DNA of 64,000 bases from Streptomyces coelicoflavus (lineage in GTDB: Bacteria > Actinomycetota > Actinomycetes > Streptomycetales > Streptomycetaceae): assembly GCF_003112555.1 (NCBI RefSeq), contig NZ_BEWB01000002.1:310001-374000 (forward strand), written 5' to 3'. The translations under genes were made by a program, and so were the position numbers. Below the pieces are notes generated by a model. That model was not told where the DNA came from. It ran no database searches and saw only the letters and a program-made list of their open reading frames with translations. Of this stretch, positions 1-9,113 are shown piece by piece (position 1 is the stretch's first letter; each line of letters starts with the position of its first letter).

Positions 1-525
1 GGCGACACCGTCAAGATCTCCTACGTCGACCAGAGCCGCGAGCACATCGACCCGAAGAAGACCCTGTGGGCCGTCGTCTCCGACGAGCTGGACTACATCA
101 ACGTGGGGCAGGTGGAGATGCCGTCGCGCGCGTACGTCTCCGCCTTCGGGTTCAAGGGGCCGGACCAGCAGAAGGCCGCCGGTGTGCTCTCCGGCGGTGA
201 GCGCAACCGCCTGAACCTCGCGCTCACCCTCAAGCAGGGCGGCAACCTGCTGCTCCTCGACGAGCCGACCAACGACCTCGACGTCGAGACCCTGAGCAGC
301 CTCGAGAACGCGCTGCTCGAGTTCCCCGGCTGTGCCGTGGTCGTCTCCCACGACCGCTGGTTCCTGGACCGAGTGGCCACCCACATCCTCGCCTACGAGG
401 GCGAGTCCAAGTGGTTCTGGTTCGAGGGCAACTTCGAGTCCTACGAGAAGAACAAGGTCGAGCGGCTCGGCGCCGACGCCGCCCGTCCGCACCGCGCCAC
501 CTACAAGAAGCTGACCCGGGGCTGA
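1..525 (+). CDS. ettA: ABC-F ATPase EttA, C-terminal part (5' end outside window)
   Basis: This is the last 174 residues of an ABC-F protein, open at the left edge in frame 1. It shows the second nucleotide-binding domain: the signature LSGGERNRLNLALTL, a Walker B LLLLDEPTNDLDVETL and the switch histidine in VVVSHDRWFLDRV. The acidic, aromatic C-terminus (ESKWFWFEGNFESYEKNK) is typical of EttA, the energy-dependent translational throttle that binds the ribosomal E site. No membrane segment is present, as expected for ABC-F. The stop is 2 bases before the TTG start of the next gene, so the three genes at this end are probably one transcript. The family call is firm; the exact subfamily rests on the C-terminal motifs only. 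Confidence 0.93.
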   Translation, partial: GDTVKISYVDQSREHIDPKKTLWAVVSDELDYINVGQVEMPSRAYVSAFGFKGPDQQKAAGVLSGGERNRLNLALTLKQGGNLLLLDEPTNDLDVETLSSLENALLEFPGCAVVVSHDRWFLDRVATHILAYEGESKWFWFEGNFESYEKNKVERLGADAARPHRATYKKLTRG

Positions 526-527
526 TC

Positions 528-938
528 TTGCGGCACATCTACCGCTGCCCACTGCGCTGGGCGGACATGGACGCGTACGGCCACGTCAACAACGTGGTCT
601 TCCTCCGCTACCTGGAGGAGGCACGCATCGACTTCCTGTTCCGCCCGGAGAAGGACTTCAAGCAGGGGTCCGTGGTGGCACGCCATGAGATCGACTACAA
701 GCGGCAGCTCGTCCACCGGCACCACCCGGTCGACGTCGAGCTGTGGGTCACCGAGATCAGGGCCGCTTCGTTCACGCTCACCTACGAGGTTAAGGACGAG
801 GACGTCGTCTACGTCCGGGCCTCCACGGTGATCGTGCCGTTCGACTTCGAGCGGCAGCGGCCCCGGCGGATCACCGCCGAGGAGCGGGAGTTCCTCCAGG
901 AGTACACGGACGCCAAGGAGGAGGCCGTCGCCGCATGA
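528..938 (+). CDS. Acyl-CoA thioesterase, hotdog fold (4HBT family)
   Basis: A 136-residue single hotdog-domain protein. The N-terminal motif RWADMDAYGHVNNVVFLRYLEEAR is the 4-hydroxybenzoyl-CoA thioesterase signature, with the catalytic Asp in DMDAYGHVNN. Such enzymes hydrolyse acyl-CoA thioesters in the cytoplasm; the substrate cannot be read from sequence. I chose the TTG at 528 because it lies just after the ettA stop and leaves the family motif about 11 residues from the N-terminus; the longer upstream frame would sit entirely inside ettA. The stop overlaps the ATG of the next gene (ATGA). A homologue sits next to the ABC-F gene in mycobacteria (Rv2475c, from memory), so a conserved functional link is possible. 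Confidence 0.88.
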   Translation: MRHIYRCPLRWADMDAYGHVNNVVFLRYLEEARIDFLFRPEKDFKQGSVVARHEIDYKRQLVHRHHPVDVELWVTEIRAASFTLTYEVKDEDVVYVRASTVIVPFDFERQRPRRITAEEREFLQEYTDAKEEAVAA

Positions 939-1624
939 CGGTGCTCCATCTCGCCGACGAGGGGGAGGCCGCGGATCTCGCGGCCTTCCTCTCCCGGCTG
1001 CTCCACTACGACCGTTCGGCCGCGGTGCGCCTCCAGGCGGCCGGCACGGCCCTCGCCGTCTTCGGCCGGCCGCCCTCCTTCGAGGTGCTGGCCGTGCGCG
1101 CGGTACGGCTGGCCAAGCCCTACGAGAGCGGGCTCGACGTCACGCTGGACGTGACCGTGTCCGCCGGTGAACTGCTGGAGAGTGTGGACGAGCGGGCGGC
1201 GACGTCCGGCGTGCCCGGTGCGGTGACCGGGCCTCCGTGGGCCGGGGTGCTGCCCCCGCGCGGGGGCTGGCGGGCCGAGACGGGGCTGCCCGCCCCGGAC
1301 GCCCTGCGCGCCCTGGTCGCCGCCGCGGTGGCGGAGTTCCGGGCGCGGACCGAGGAACTGGCCGCCGAGGACCGTACGCGGGCCGAACTCGACCGCATCG
1401 GGCGGGACATCTGGTCCCGGACGGTCGGGGAGACCGGGCTGCCGGTGCGGGCCGTGCACGCGGCCCAGTCGCTCGGGTTCCTGCGGACGTCCGGAGCGCC
1501 GGGTTCCGGTGCCGGCGCGCCGACGCTGTTCTCCTCCGGTGCGTGGCTGCGGCTGCGCACGCCCTTCGGGTCCGTCGCGCTGCGGCGCGCGGGCACGGGG
1601 GCACTCGGCATCAGCGTGCGCTGA
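935..1624 (+). CDS. Conserved actinobacterial hypothetical protein
   Basis: A 229-residue protein that I do not recognise as a characterised family. It starts with ATG overlapping the thioesterase stop, so the two are translationally coupled. It has no signal peptide and no membrane segment. Residues near 120-160 form an Ala/Glu/Arg-rich amphipathic helix (AELDRIGRDIWSR follows it), and the C-terminus is a predicted beta-rich stretch ending in FGSVALRRAGTGALGISVR. Position after ettA and the thioesterase matches the mycobacterial Rv2474c position (from memory), so it is likely an old member of this cluster. No function can be assigned. Confidence 0.8.
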   Translation: MTVLHLADEGEAADLAAFLSRLLHYDRSAAVRLQAAGTALAVFGRPPSFEVLAVRAVRLAKPYESGLDVTLDVTVSAGELLESVDERAATSGVPGAVTGPPWAGVLPPRGGWRAETGLPAPDALRALVAAAVAEFRARTEELAAEDRTRAELDRIGRDIWSRTVGETGLPVRAVHAAQSLGFLRTSGAPGSGAGAPTLFSSGAWLRLRTPFGSVALRRAGTGALGISVR

Positions 1625-1666
1625 ATCAACCTCGCAGGGCTCCCCGGCCCCCGTCGGGCCCCGGTC

Positions 1667-2641
1667 TCAGTGGTGCGGCTCGCTGTCGTCCGGGCGGACG
1701 GCGATGTGGTCGCTCTCCAGCTCCAGGGCGACGCGGTCGCGCATGCCGAGGGCCGCAGTGTAGTCGGCGGGCAGCTGAAGCCGGCCGGCGCGGTCGAGCA
1801 TGGCGTACTCGCGGGCCACCACCGTCTCGTGGCCGGTCTCGGCGTCCACCTCGCTGCGCCGCAGCACCTCCGTCGAGGTACGGCCGTCGCGGATGGCGAC
1901 CGTGCGGCGGACCTCGCCCGCCACGGCCTGGTCGTGGGTGACGATGACGACCGTGGTGCCCAGCTGCTCGTTCGCCGTGCGGAAGGCGGCGAAGATCTGT
2001 TCCGCGGTGTGCGAGTCCAGCTCGCCCGTGGGTTCGTCGGCGAGCAGGACCGACGGGGCGCCCGCGAGGGCCACGGCGATGGCGACCCGCTGCTGCTGCC
2101 CACCGGACATCTGCCGCGGGCGGCGGTCGCGGCAGTCGGCGACGCCCATCAGGCCGAGCAGCTCCAGCGCGCGTGCCGTGCGCGCCGCCCGGCGCCCGCC
2201 GGTGCCGGCCAACTGCATGGGCAGGGCCGTGTTCTGCGCGGCCGTCAGGTACGGCATGAGGTTCCGGGACGTCTGCTGCCACACGAAGCCGACCACCGCG
2301 CGGCGGTAGGCCAGGCGGTCCCTCGCCGTCATCGCCAGCAGGTCGCGCCCCGCCACCCGGGCCGCCCCGGCGGTCGGCGTGTCCAGGCCGGCCAGGATGT
2401 TCATCAGCGTGGACTTGCCGCTGCCCGAGGCGCCGACCAGCGCCATCAGCTCGCCCTCGCGGACCAGCAGGTCGAGCCCCTGCAGGGCCTGCACCTCCAC
2501 CCCGTCCGTGCTGAAGATCCGGACCAGGCGGTCGCAGGTGATCAGCGCGTCGTGCCCGTAGGCGGGCCGGTCACGGGACGCGCTGGCACGGTCGGACAGG
2601 TCGGCGAGGGTGGGGTCGGCGAGCGTGGGGTCGGTCGTCAT
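1667..2641 (-). CDS. ABC transporter ATP-binding protein with C-terminal AbrB-like domain
   Basis: A 324-residue LolD/MacB-type ATPase. Visible motifs are Walker A VGASGSGKST, Q-loop VWQQTSRN, signature MSGGQQQRVAIAVAL, Walker B VLLADEPTGELD and the H-loop VVIVTHDQ. After the ATPase core there is an extra tail of about 50 residues, including LDRAGRLQLPADYTAALGM and RVALELESDHIAVRP. This has the layout of a SpoVT/AbrB swapped-hairpin domain. The start at 2641 has GGAGGAG at good spacing; a longer start at 2707 would overlap the permease gene. It is the last gene of a minus-strand operon with two large FtsX-type permeases upstream, so it should power that complex. The substrate is unknown. Confidence 0.9.
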   Translation of the reverse strand: MTTDPTLADPTLADLSDRASASRDRPAYGHDALITCDRLVRIFSTDGVEVQALQGLDLLVREGELMALVGASGSGKSTLMNILAGLDTPTAGAARVAGRDLLAMTARDRLAYRRAVVGFVWQQTSRNLMPYLTAAQNTALPMQLAGTGGRRAARTARALELLGLMGVADCRDRRPRQMSGGQQQRVAIAVALAGAPSVLLADEPTGELDSHTAEQIFAAFRTANEQLGTTVVIVTHDQAVAGEVRRTVAIRDGRTSTEVLRRSEVDAETGHETVVAREYAMLDRAGRLQLPADYTAALGMRDRVALELESDHIAVRPDDSEPHH

Positions 2642-2693
2642 CGGGTCTCCTCCAGGTCCGCGTCCGCGGTACGCCGTGTCTCCGGTCGCGCCT

Positions 2694-5426
2694 TCATCTC
2701 GCGTCACCCGCCCGCAACTCCGCCACCGCCCCGCGCCGGCCCGACCACCACGCCTGCAGTGCCGCCACCCCCACCGCCAGCACCAGCACCGCCACCGCGG
2801 GGACGGCCAGCGACCACGGGTCGGTGCGCAGTTCCGCGCGGCCCACCGGGGAGGCCGTCGTCGACATCGCGATCGTCGTCAGGTCGATGCCGGGGGAGAG
2901 GAGCCGTACGGCCGCCCAGCCGGTCAGGACGCCGCCCAGCGCGGCGGGCAGGGCCTGCGGGAGGGATTCCAGGACGAGCAGGCGGCGGCCCTGGGCACGG
3001 GTGAGGCCCATGGTGCGCAGCCGGGCGAGGAGGGCGGCGCGTTCGGGCGCGGTGCTCGCCAGGGACAGCAGCAGGGCCAGGGCGGCGTAGCCGGCGCCGG
3101 CGGCCACGGCGGCCGTGTAGACGCGCTCCGCACCGGACTGAAGCGGCGAGTCCACGTAGCTGTCGCGCTCCTCGGACCTCAGGTGGACGGCGCCGGCGTC
3201 GCCCGCCGCGCGGCGCAGCGCGCCCGCGTCCAGGTCGTCGCCGGTCAGCAGCAGCACGTTCGGCGGGGCGGCCCCGGCGGGCAGCCCGGCCCGGTCCACC
3301 ACGAGGAAGTCGTCGCCGTACACGGCCGGGGTGCGGTCCCGCACCAGCACGATCCGCAGCGTGGCGACGCCCCCGTCGGCCAGCCGCAGCCGGAAGGCGC
3401 GGTCGCCGAACCGTTCGGCGACCGCCGGGGAGGCCAGCGCCGGCAGTACGGCGTTCCCGGAGTCGCCCCCGGCGCCGTCCGGCCGCGTCAGCCGCCCCGC
3501 GGGGAACGCGCCGAGGCCCGTCCGTCCGGCCAGGGCCGCGTAGGCGCCGGGTGCCACGCCCGCGAGCGGGAGCGACTGGCCGTCGTCGGGCGTCTTGGCC
3601 AGGTAGTCGACGCCGGCCTCGGTGACCTCACGCACCCCAGGCGCCTCCCCCAGACGGGCGGACAGGCCGGAGGGCAGTGCCTCGACCGCCTCCACCCGCG
3701 CGTCGGCGCCCACGGCGAGCAGTGCCGCCCGGTCGCGGGCGTCGGCCACGCCGCCGAGCACCGAGCCGCCGAACGCCGCGACGGTGAACGCGGTCAGCAG
3801 CGCGAGGAGGGGCAGCACGGTGGAGGCGGAGGTACGGCCCGCCCGGGCCAGCGCGAGCGGACCGACCGCGCCGCGCAGCCGCCGGGCCGGGCGGGCCAGC
3901 CCGCGCAGCGGCAGCGGGTACACGCGCACCAGCACCAGCGCGGCGATCACCCCGACCAGGACCGGTGCCATCGCCACCGGGCCGCCGGCGCCGTCCGTCG
4001 CGCCGCGCCGGCGCAAGACCTCGACCGCGCCGAGGGCGAGGACCACGACCGTCAGTTCGGCGACCGTCCGGCGCCGGGAGGCGCGGGGCGACGCCGCGTC
4101 CCGCCGGTCGTCGTGGACGCGTACCCGGTGGTGCGCGGCGGCGGCCCGCAGCGGCAGCGCGAGGCAGGCCACGGCGGTGACCGCGACGGCGGCCCACAGC
4201 GCGGGCAGCAGCCGGGCGCCGGGCAGCGCGAGCAGCGCCACGCCGAGGCCGAGCGCTCCCGCGGGCACCGCCACGACCGCCGTCTCCGCCAGCAGCCGCC
4301 CCGCCAGGCCCCGTACGGAGGCACCGCGGGCCCGCAGCAGGGCCAGTTCGGCGCGGCGCCGGTCACCGGCCAGGCCGCCCGCCATCAGCAGGACCACGGC
4401 GGCGACCGTGCCCGCGCCCGACGCGGCGACGGCGACCAGCGGGCCGATGTCGCCGCGCAGCCGCCCGTACGTGGTGAGGACGTCGTCGAGGCCGGTCGTG
4501 GCGTCCGCCAGCGGGCTGACCGTCGCGTGCAGTCGCTGGAGTCCGGGCCCGGACTCCAGGGCGGCCACGGCCGAGGCCAGCCCGTCGAGGTCGCGGCCGT
4601 GCAGCGCGTCCGGGTCGGGCGCGAGGTGCCAGTAGCGGATCACGGGGGCCGAGCCGAGGAGCGCGGGCGCAGCCTCGGGGGCGAGCAGCAGACCGCCGAC
4701 CCAGTAGGTGGGCGCGGGGGCGCCGGGCGGCCCCGGTGCGCGGCGCAGGGAGGGCGAGCGCAGGACGGGGTCGACGGACCAGTAGGCGCCGTCGGGCCGC
4801 TCGGGCACGACGATGCCGGTGACGCGGACGGTCAGCTCGCGGTGTCCGGGCAGGCGGACGACCGAGCCCGCCCTCATGTGCAGCGTGCGGGCCGTCTCCT
4901 CGGTCACCGCGGCCTCCAGCTCGGTGGTCGAGGCGCCGGCCCGACCGCCGGCGACCCGCGGCAGCCGGCCGGAGCGCAGCCGGGCGTGGTCGCCGAGCCC
5001 CTGCGGTGCGGCGAGGACCATCTCCGCGGGCAGCCCGTCGGGCCGGGGCAGCCACTCCTCGGGCGAGGGCAGGCTGTCGGTGGCGCGGACGCCGTAGGAC
5101 GACTGCTCCTCGTCGACGACGAGCGGGCGCTCCACGGCGTCGAGCACGGAGCGGTGGCCGTCGGCGAGGGGCCGGGGCCGGAGGCTGTCCTCCGCGGCCG
5201 CGACATCCAGCCCGGGGGCGGGAGCGGCGGACACCAGGACGCCGGTCACGTCGGCCGGGGCCCGCTCCACGGCCTGGCGCAGACCGGCGTCCGTGTACCG
5301 GTCCAGCGCTCTGGGGAACGCGGCGGCCAGGCACGCGGTCAACGCCACCAGCACGGCCAGCGCGACGGCGGCGCCGGGCGCGGCCCGCAGCCGGGTACGG
5401 ACCCAGGGGGCGGTCACGGGGGTCAC
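2694..5426 (-). CDS. ABC transporter permease, FtsX/MacB type (910 aa)
   Basis: A 910-residue membrane protein starting at GTG with GGAGGTG 8 bases upstream. An N-terminal transmembrane helix (AVALAVLVALTACLAAAFP) is followed by a large extracytoplasmic region of about 270 residues. A central FtsX block has hydrophobic segments around VAAVVLLMAGGLAGDRRRAELALLRARGAS. A second extracytoplasmic region and a C-terminal FtsX block follow, with RAALLARLRTMGLTRAQGRR. The LLRARGAS and LRTMGLT segments are the coupling-helix motifs that touch the ATPase. This two-FtsX-domain design fits transporters handling cell-envelope substrates or peptides rather than small-molecule importers. It is followed 52 bases later by the ATPase. 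Confidence 0.88.
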   Translation of the reverse strand: MTPVTAPWVRTRLRAAPGAAVALAVLVALTACLAAAFPRALDRYTDAGLRQAVERAPADVTGVLVSAAPAPGLDVAAAEDSLRPRPLADGHRSVLDAVERPLVVDEEQSSYGVRATDSLPSPEEWLPRPDGLPAEMVLAAPQGLGDHARLRSGRLPRVAGGRAGASTTELEAAVTEETARTLHMRAGSVVRLPGHRELTVRVTGIVVPERPDGAYWSVDPVLRSPSLRRAPGPPGAPAPTYWVGGLLLAPEAAPALLGSAPVIRYWHLAPDPDALHGRDLDGLASAVAALESGPGLQRLHATVSPLADATTGLDDVLTTYGRLRGDIGPLVAVAASGAGTVAAVVLLMAGGLAGDRRRAELALLRARGASVRGLAGRLLAETAVVAVPAGALGLGVALLALPGARLLPALWAAVAVTAVACLALPLRAAAAHHRVRVHDDRRDAASPRASRRRTVAELTVVVLALGAVEVLRRRGATDGAGGPVAMAPVLVGVIAALVLVRVYPLPLRGLARPARRLRGAVGPLALARAGRTSASTVLPLLALLTAFTVAAFGGSVLGGVADARDRAALLAVGADARVEAVEALPSGLSARLGEAPGVREVTEAGVDYLAKTPDDGQSLPLAGVAPGAYAALAGRTGLGAFPAGRLTRPDGAGGDSGNAVLPALASPAVAERFGDRAFRLRLADGGVATLRIVLVRDRTPAVYGDDFLVVDRAGLPAGAAPPNVLLLTGDDLDAGALRRAAGDAGAVHLRSEERDSYVDSPLQSGAERVYTAAVAAGAGYAALALLLSLASTAPERAALLARLRTMGLTRAQGRRLLVLESLPQALPAALGGVLTGWAAVRLLSPGIDLTTIAMSTTASPVGRAELRTDPWSLAVPAVAVLVLAVGVAALQAWWSGRRGAVAELRAGDAR

Positions 5427-5565
5427 CGGGCGGCACCTCCGTGTTCGGCGCGGGGGACCGCGGTCCCGGTGGGGGGAGGCGGGGGCGCGGGTGTGACCGG
5501 GTGCGGGGCGGTTGCCGGGAGGGCGGTCCGCGGGTGGGTGCGCATCCGGGGGGCGGTCGCGGGGT

Positions 5566-8500
5566 TCACCGGGCGGTACCTCCCTGCTCCTTCAAGGTCA
5601 CCGTCGTGTCCGTGCGGCGCAGGGCCAGGGCGGCCGTGACCAGGAGCGGGACGACGGCCATGCCGGCCAGCAGCAGGGCGATCCGGCCGGGAGGCAGGGT
5701 CACGTGCACGTCCGGCACGGGACGGGTGGCCTGCGGGGTCAGTACGGTCAGCGGGATCACCGCCCGGGTCAGGGCCGCGCCCAGGGCGGCGCCGGTCAGC
5801 AGCGCCAGGCCGGTCAGCACGCCCTGCTCGACGGCGACCGTGCGGGCCAGCCGGCGGCGCGAGGCGCCCAGGGCGCGCAGTACGGAGAACTCCCGGCCCC
5901 GCTCGCGCAGCGACCCCGCCGCGCTCACCGCGAAGCCGACCGATGCCAGCGCCGCCGCCACCAGGGTCGCCGCGGCGAACGCCGCCCCGGGACCGGCGCC
6001 GAACGGGTCGTCGCGCAGCCGCTCGGCGACCTCGTCGCGGACCAGGACCTGGGCGGGTGCCGTGTCCGGGAACGCCCGCAGTCCCGCCGCCGCCTCCCCG
6101 GTCCTCCCCGGCCCGGTCCCCAGCCACCACTCGGTCGGCTCGACGGCGGCGCCGTACTCGGCCTGAAGATGCCGGTTCAGCGCCGGCAGGTCGACCAGCA
6201 GGGCGCCGCCGAACCGCGCCGAGGGGGTGGTGTCGGGTCCGGTGCCGGGCAGCTCGCGCACGGAGCGCACGATCCGCACCGGGACGTCGTGGCCGCCGAT
6301 CGGCACCGTGACGCGCTGTCCGGTGCGGGCGCCCGCGGAGTCGAGGAAGCGGTCGCCGGCCACGGCGGTCACCTCGGCCGGCTCGGGCTGCGCGACCCGC
6401 AGCCGCACGGTCAACGTGGTGATCTGCGAGCCGTCGGACAGACCCGTGGAGTACGCGACGGCGGGCGGACCGGAATCGAGCAGGCGCGGCTCGGGCGGGG
6501 CACCGTCCGGGCCCGGCACGGCCGGCGCCGGGGACAGCTCCGACCCGGCCGTCCAGGTTCCGGGCAGCGGCACCGGCCGTACGGCCCCGTCGGCGGCCCT
6601 GGCCGTCAGCCGCCGTACGGTCAGACGGTGTTCCTCGTTCCGGTCCTCCGGCTGGACCACCGTGAACTCGACGCCGGTCAGCGTGAGCGGTCCGGCGGGG
6701 GCGTCCAGGCCGAGGGTGTGCTCCCGGCCGTCGGCGGCCAGCGCACCGGCCCCGAGCCGGTACGGGGTGCCCCAGCGGTCCTCGACGGTGACCGTCACGT
6801 CCGCCGAGCGGGAGCCTGCGGAGGGCGAGCCGTCGGAGGGCGAGCCGTCGGAGGGCGAGCCGTCGGAGGGCGAGTTGTCGGAGGGCGAGTTGTCGGAGGG
6901 TGAGCCGTCTGAGGGTGGGGCGGCGGATGGCGCACCCGGCCCCGGTACGGCCAGGGTCGCCGTCAGCGCCAGCCGGGCCGTGCCCGCCGGGATCCTCGCG
7001 CCGTTCGACGGCCGCGAGGGTGCCATCCCGGACAGCAGCCCGTGCGGCGACCGGTCGGCCAGGTCCGGCCGCAGCAGCATCGTGTCCGCCGCGTGCGCGG
7101 TGTCCAGCGCGAGGAACGTCGCCGTCCGGTCGCCGGAGAGCGGAACCTCGGACCGCGCCGCGGGAGCGACCTGCCGTACGCCCGCGACACCCGCGATCCG
7201 GTCGGTGCGGTCCGGGCCCGCCGTGCCGGAGGCCAGCACCCGGATCGGCGCGCCCGTGCGGAAGTCGGCCTGGTCGTCCTGCGACCGGGACCACGAGGCG
7301 CCCTGCCCGATCGCCATCGTGCCCAGCGCCGCGGCGAGCACCAGCAGCAGCACCGGACCCGCCCCGCGCGCCGGACGCCGGCTCAGCTGCCAGCCGGCCA
7401 GCGCCGCCGCCAGCCCGCGCCCGCTCGCCGCCCGGCGCTCCGCGAGCCGCGCCACCGGCGGCAGCAGCCGCAGCGCCAGCACCGTCCCGGCCAGCAGCGC
7501 CAGCGTGGGCGTCGCCACGAACAGCGGATCCACCCCCAGGGCGCCCGTGCCGTCGGCGTCGTCCGTCCCGGCGGCGGAGGTCTGCCGGTCCAGCTGCCAG
7601 TAGGCGGTGCCGGCGAGCACCAGCAGACCCACGTCCGCGCCGGCCCGCAGCAGGCCCGGCAGCGCCCGGGACCGGCCGCCGCCGTCCCCCGGCGCCAGGG
7701 TCAGCGCCGGCAGCGTCACGGCCAGGGTGCACCCGAGGGCCGCCACCGCCGCCACCAGCCACACGGTGCCGCTGCCGCCGGCCGCCGCTTCCCGCCCGAG
7801 CCCGGTCCGGGACAGCGCCCCCTGCCCGGCCATCAAGCGGATCAGCGGCCCGGCCAGCAGCGGCGCGCAGACCAGCGCGGGCACGGCGAGCAGCAGCGCC
7901 TCCAGCGCGGATCCCGCCGCCAGCCGGGCCCGGGAGGCGCCGCGCGCCCGCAGCAGGCGCAGTTCGCCCGCCCGCTCCACGCTCAGCAGCCGCGCCACCA
8001 GCAGCAGCGCTCCGGCCGCCAGCACGACGAGCTGCGCCGCGATGACGAGGAGGGTGGAACGGGAGACCTCCAGCGAACGGTCGAGACGGTCCAGGACCGC
8101 GGGCAGCTCGGTCGTCGCCGCGGTGGTGCCGCTGAGCACCGGCTGCTCGCGCAGCCACGCCGTGCCACCCCGGGCCGCCTCCCCCAGGGCCCGGGTCCGT
8201 CCGGTGGTCAACGACGCGTAGTCCGCCCGCACCAGCCACCCGGACGACCCCGCGCTGACCCGGCCGCCGCTCAGCACACCGGGCGGCGCGAGCAGCGGCC
8301 CGTACGTCGTGAAGCCGCCCTGCTCGACGCCGCGCCCGGCCAGGTCGTCGAGGCGCCAGTACGGCGACCCGGTGTCGACCGGCCGGTACAGGCCGATCAC
8401 CACGACGGGGACGGCCGGGCCGTCGAGCCGGTCGGTGAGCGTGAGCCGGTCGCCCGTACCGACGCCGACGCGCTCGGCGGCGGCCACGGGCACCGCCACC

Positions 8501-8964
8501 TCGACCGGGCCGCCCGCGGCCCCCGCCACGGGCATCCGCCCCTCCTCGACCCGCACCTGCGTCGGGTCGAGCGCCGCGAAGAACGTCAGATCGGGGTCGC
8601 CGGACCGCTCCGTCGGCGGCCGCAGGGAGGCGGGCAGCGCGTACGGGCCCGAGCGCACCAGGGTCCGCACCGTGAGCGGCAGCCCGTCGAAGGCCGTCGC
8701 GGCACCCTTGCGCACGGTGGCGTCGGCGGCCGGCCACTGTCCGGCCGGTACGTCCGCCTTCACGACCAGCGCGGTGTCGGCCCCGGTGCGCGCGTCGGCG
8801 AGGGAGTGCCGCAGGGCCGCGTCGCCGACGGTGCCCGAGTAGGCGGTCAGGGTGGCGAGGACCGTCGTGGTCAGCAGGACGGTGAGCAGGGCCGCGGCCA
8901 GCAGCAGGCGGTGCGCCCGCGCGCGCAGCAGCACGAACGCCGTGAGCCCCCCGAACCCCGCCAC
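5566..8964 (-). CDS. ABC transporter permease, FtsX/MacB type (1132 aa)
   Basis: A 1132-residue permease, paralogous in layout to the following 910-residue one. It has an N-terminal helix (LLLAAALLTVLLTTTVLATL), an extracytoplasmic domain, a central FtsX block with LRLLRARGASRARLAAGSA, a second long extracytoplasmic domain, and a C-terminal FtsX block with FSVLRALGASRRRLARTVA. The second outside domain contains a Pro/Ser/Asp-rich linker encoded by an in-frame 15-bp tandem repeat. Start is GTG at 8964; the upstream GGGGG-rich stretch is a plausible but not ideal ribosome site. It is the promoter-proximal gene of the three-gene transporter operon, 139 bases before the second permease. Confidence 0.87.
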   Translation of the reverse strand: MAGFGGLTAFVLLRARAHRLLLAAALLTVLLTTTVLATLTAYSGTVGDAALRHSLADARTGADTALVVKADVPAGQWPAADATVRKGAATAFDGLPLTVRTLVRSGPYALPASLRPPTERSGDPDLTFFAALDPTQVRVEEGRMPVAGAAGGPVEVAVPVAAAERVGVGTGDRLTLTDRLDGPAVPVVVIGLYRPVDTGSPYWRLDDLAGRGVEQGGFTTYGPLLAPPGVLSGGRVSAGSSGWLVRADYASLTTGRTRALGEAARGGTAWLREQPVLSGTTAATTELPAVLDRLDRSLEVSRSTLLVIAAQLVVLAAGALLLVARLLSVERAGELRLLRARGASRARLAAGSALEALLLAVPALVCAPLLAGPLIRLMAGQGALSRTGLGREAAAGGSGTVWLVAAVAALGCTLAVTLPALTLAPGDGGGRSRALPGLLRAGADVGLLVLAGTAYWQLDRQTSAAGTDDADGTGALGVDPLFVATPTLALLAGTVLALRLLPPVARLAERRAASGRGLAAALAGWQLSRRPARGAGPVLLLVLAAALGTMAIGQGASWSRSQDDQADFRTGAPIRVLASGTAGPDRTDRIAGVAGVRQVAPAARSEVPLSGDRTATFLALDTAHAADTMLLRPDLADRSPHGLLSGMAPSRPSNGARIPAGTARLALTATLAVPGPGAPSAAPPSDGSPSDNSPSDNSPSDGSPSDGSPSDGSPSAGSRSADVTVTVEDRWGTPYRLGAGALAADGREHTLGLDAPAGPLTLTGVEFTVVQPEDRNEEHRLTVRRLTARAADGAVRPVPLPGTWTAGSELSPAPAVPGPDGAPPEPRLLDSGPPAVAYSTGLSDGSQITTLTVRLRVAQPEPAEVTAVAGDRFLDSAGARTGQRVTVPIGGHDVPVRIVRSVRELPGTGPDTTPSARFGGALLVDLPALNRHLQAEYGAAVEPTEWWLGTGPGRTGEAAAGLRAFPDTAPAQVLVRDEVAERLRDDPFGAGPGAAFAAATLVAAALASVGFAVSAAGSLRERGREFSVLRALGASRRRLARTVAVEQGVLTGLALLTGAALGAALTRAVIPLTVLTPQATRPVPDVHVTLPPGRIALLLAGMAVVPLLVTAALALRRTDTTVTLKEQGGTAR
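6821..6925. repeat. In-frame 15-bp tandem repeat inside the permease gene
   Basis: Six consecutive copies of a 15-bp unit (plus strand gagggcgagccgtcg, two copies with gagttg) occupy 6821-6910, and a degenerate seventh follows to 6925. Read on the coding strand each unit adds SPSDG or SPSDN, giving a Pro/Ser/Asp linker. The unit is a multiple of three, so copy-number change keeps the frame. Confidence 0.95.
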
Positions 8965-9113
8965 CCGGCCCCCCGCCGCTGTCGTCCAGACCTCGCCGGG
9001 ATGCTGTCAGAGGTGGGGGCGCCGAAGTAAGCGCTCGGAACCGGGACTTGACCGGATCGTGACCGGAATCCGGTGGCGACTGACCGGAATGTGTCCGTCA
9101 GTCCGTCAACCCG

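Noticed and set aside
2610..5639. Plus-strand open frame of 1009 codons antisense to the ABC permease
   Set aside because: Composition is Arg/Gly/Gln-rich without domain; it arises from the high GC of the opposite coding strand.
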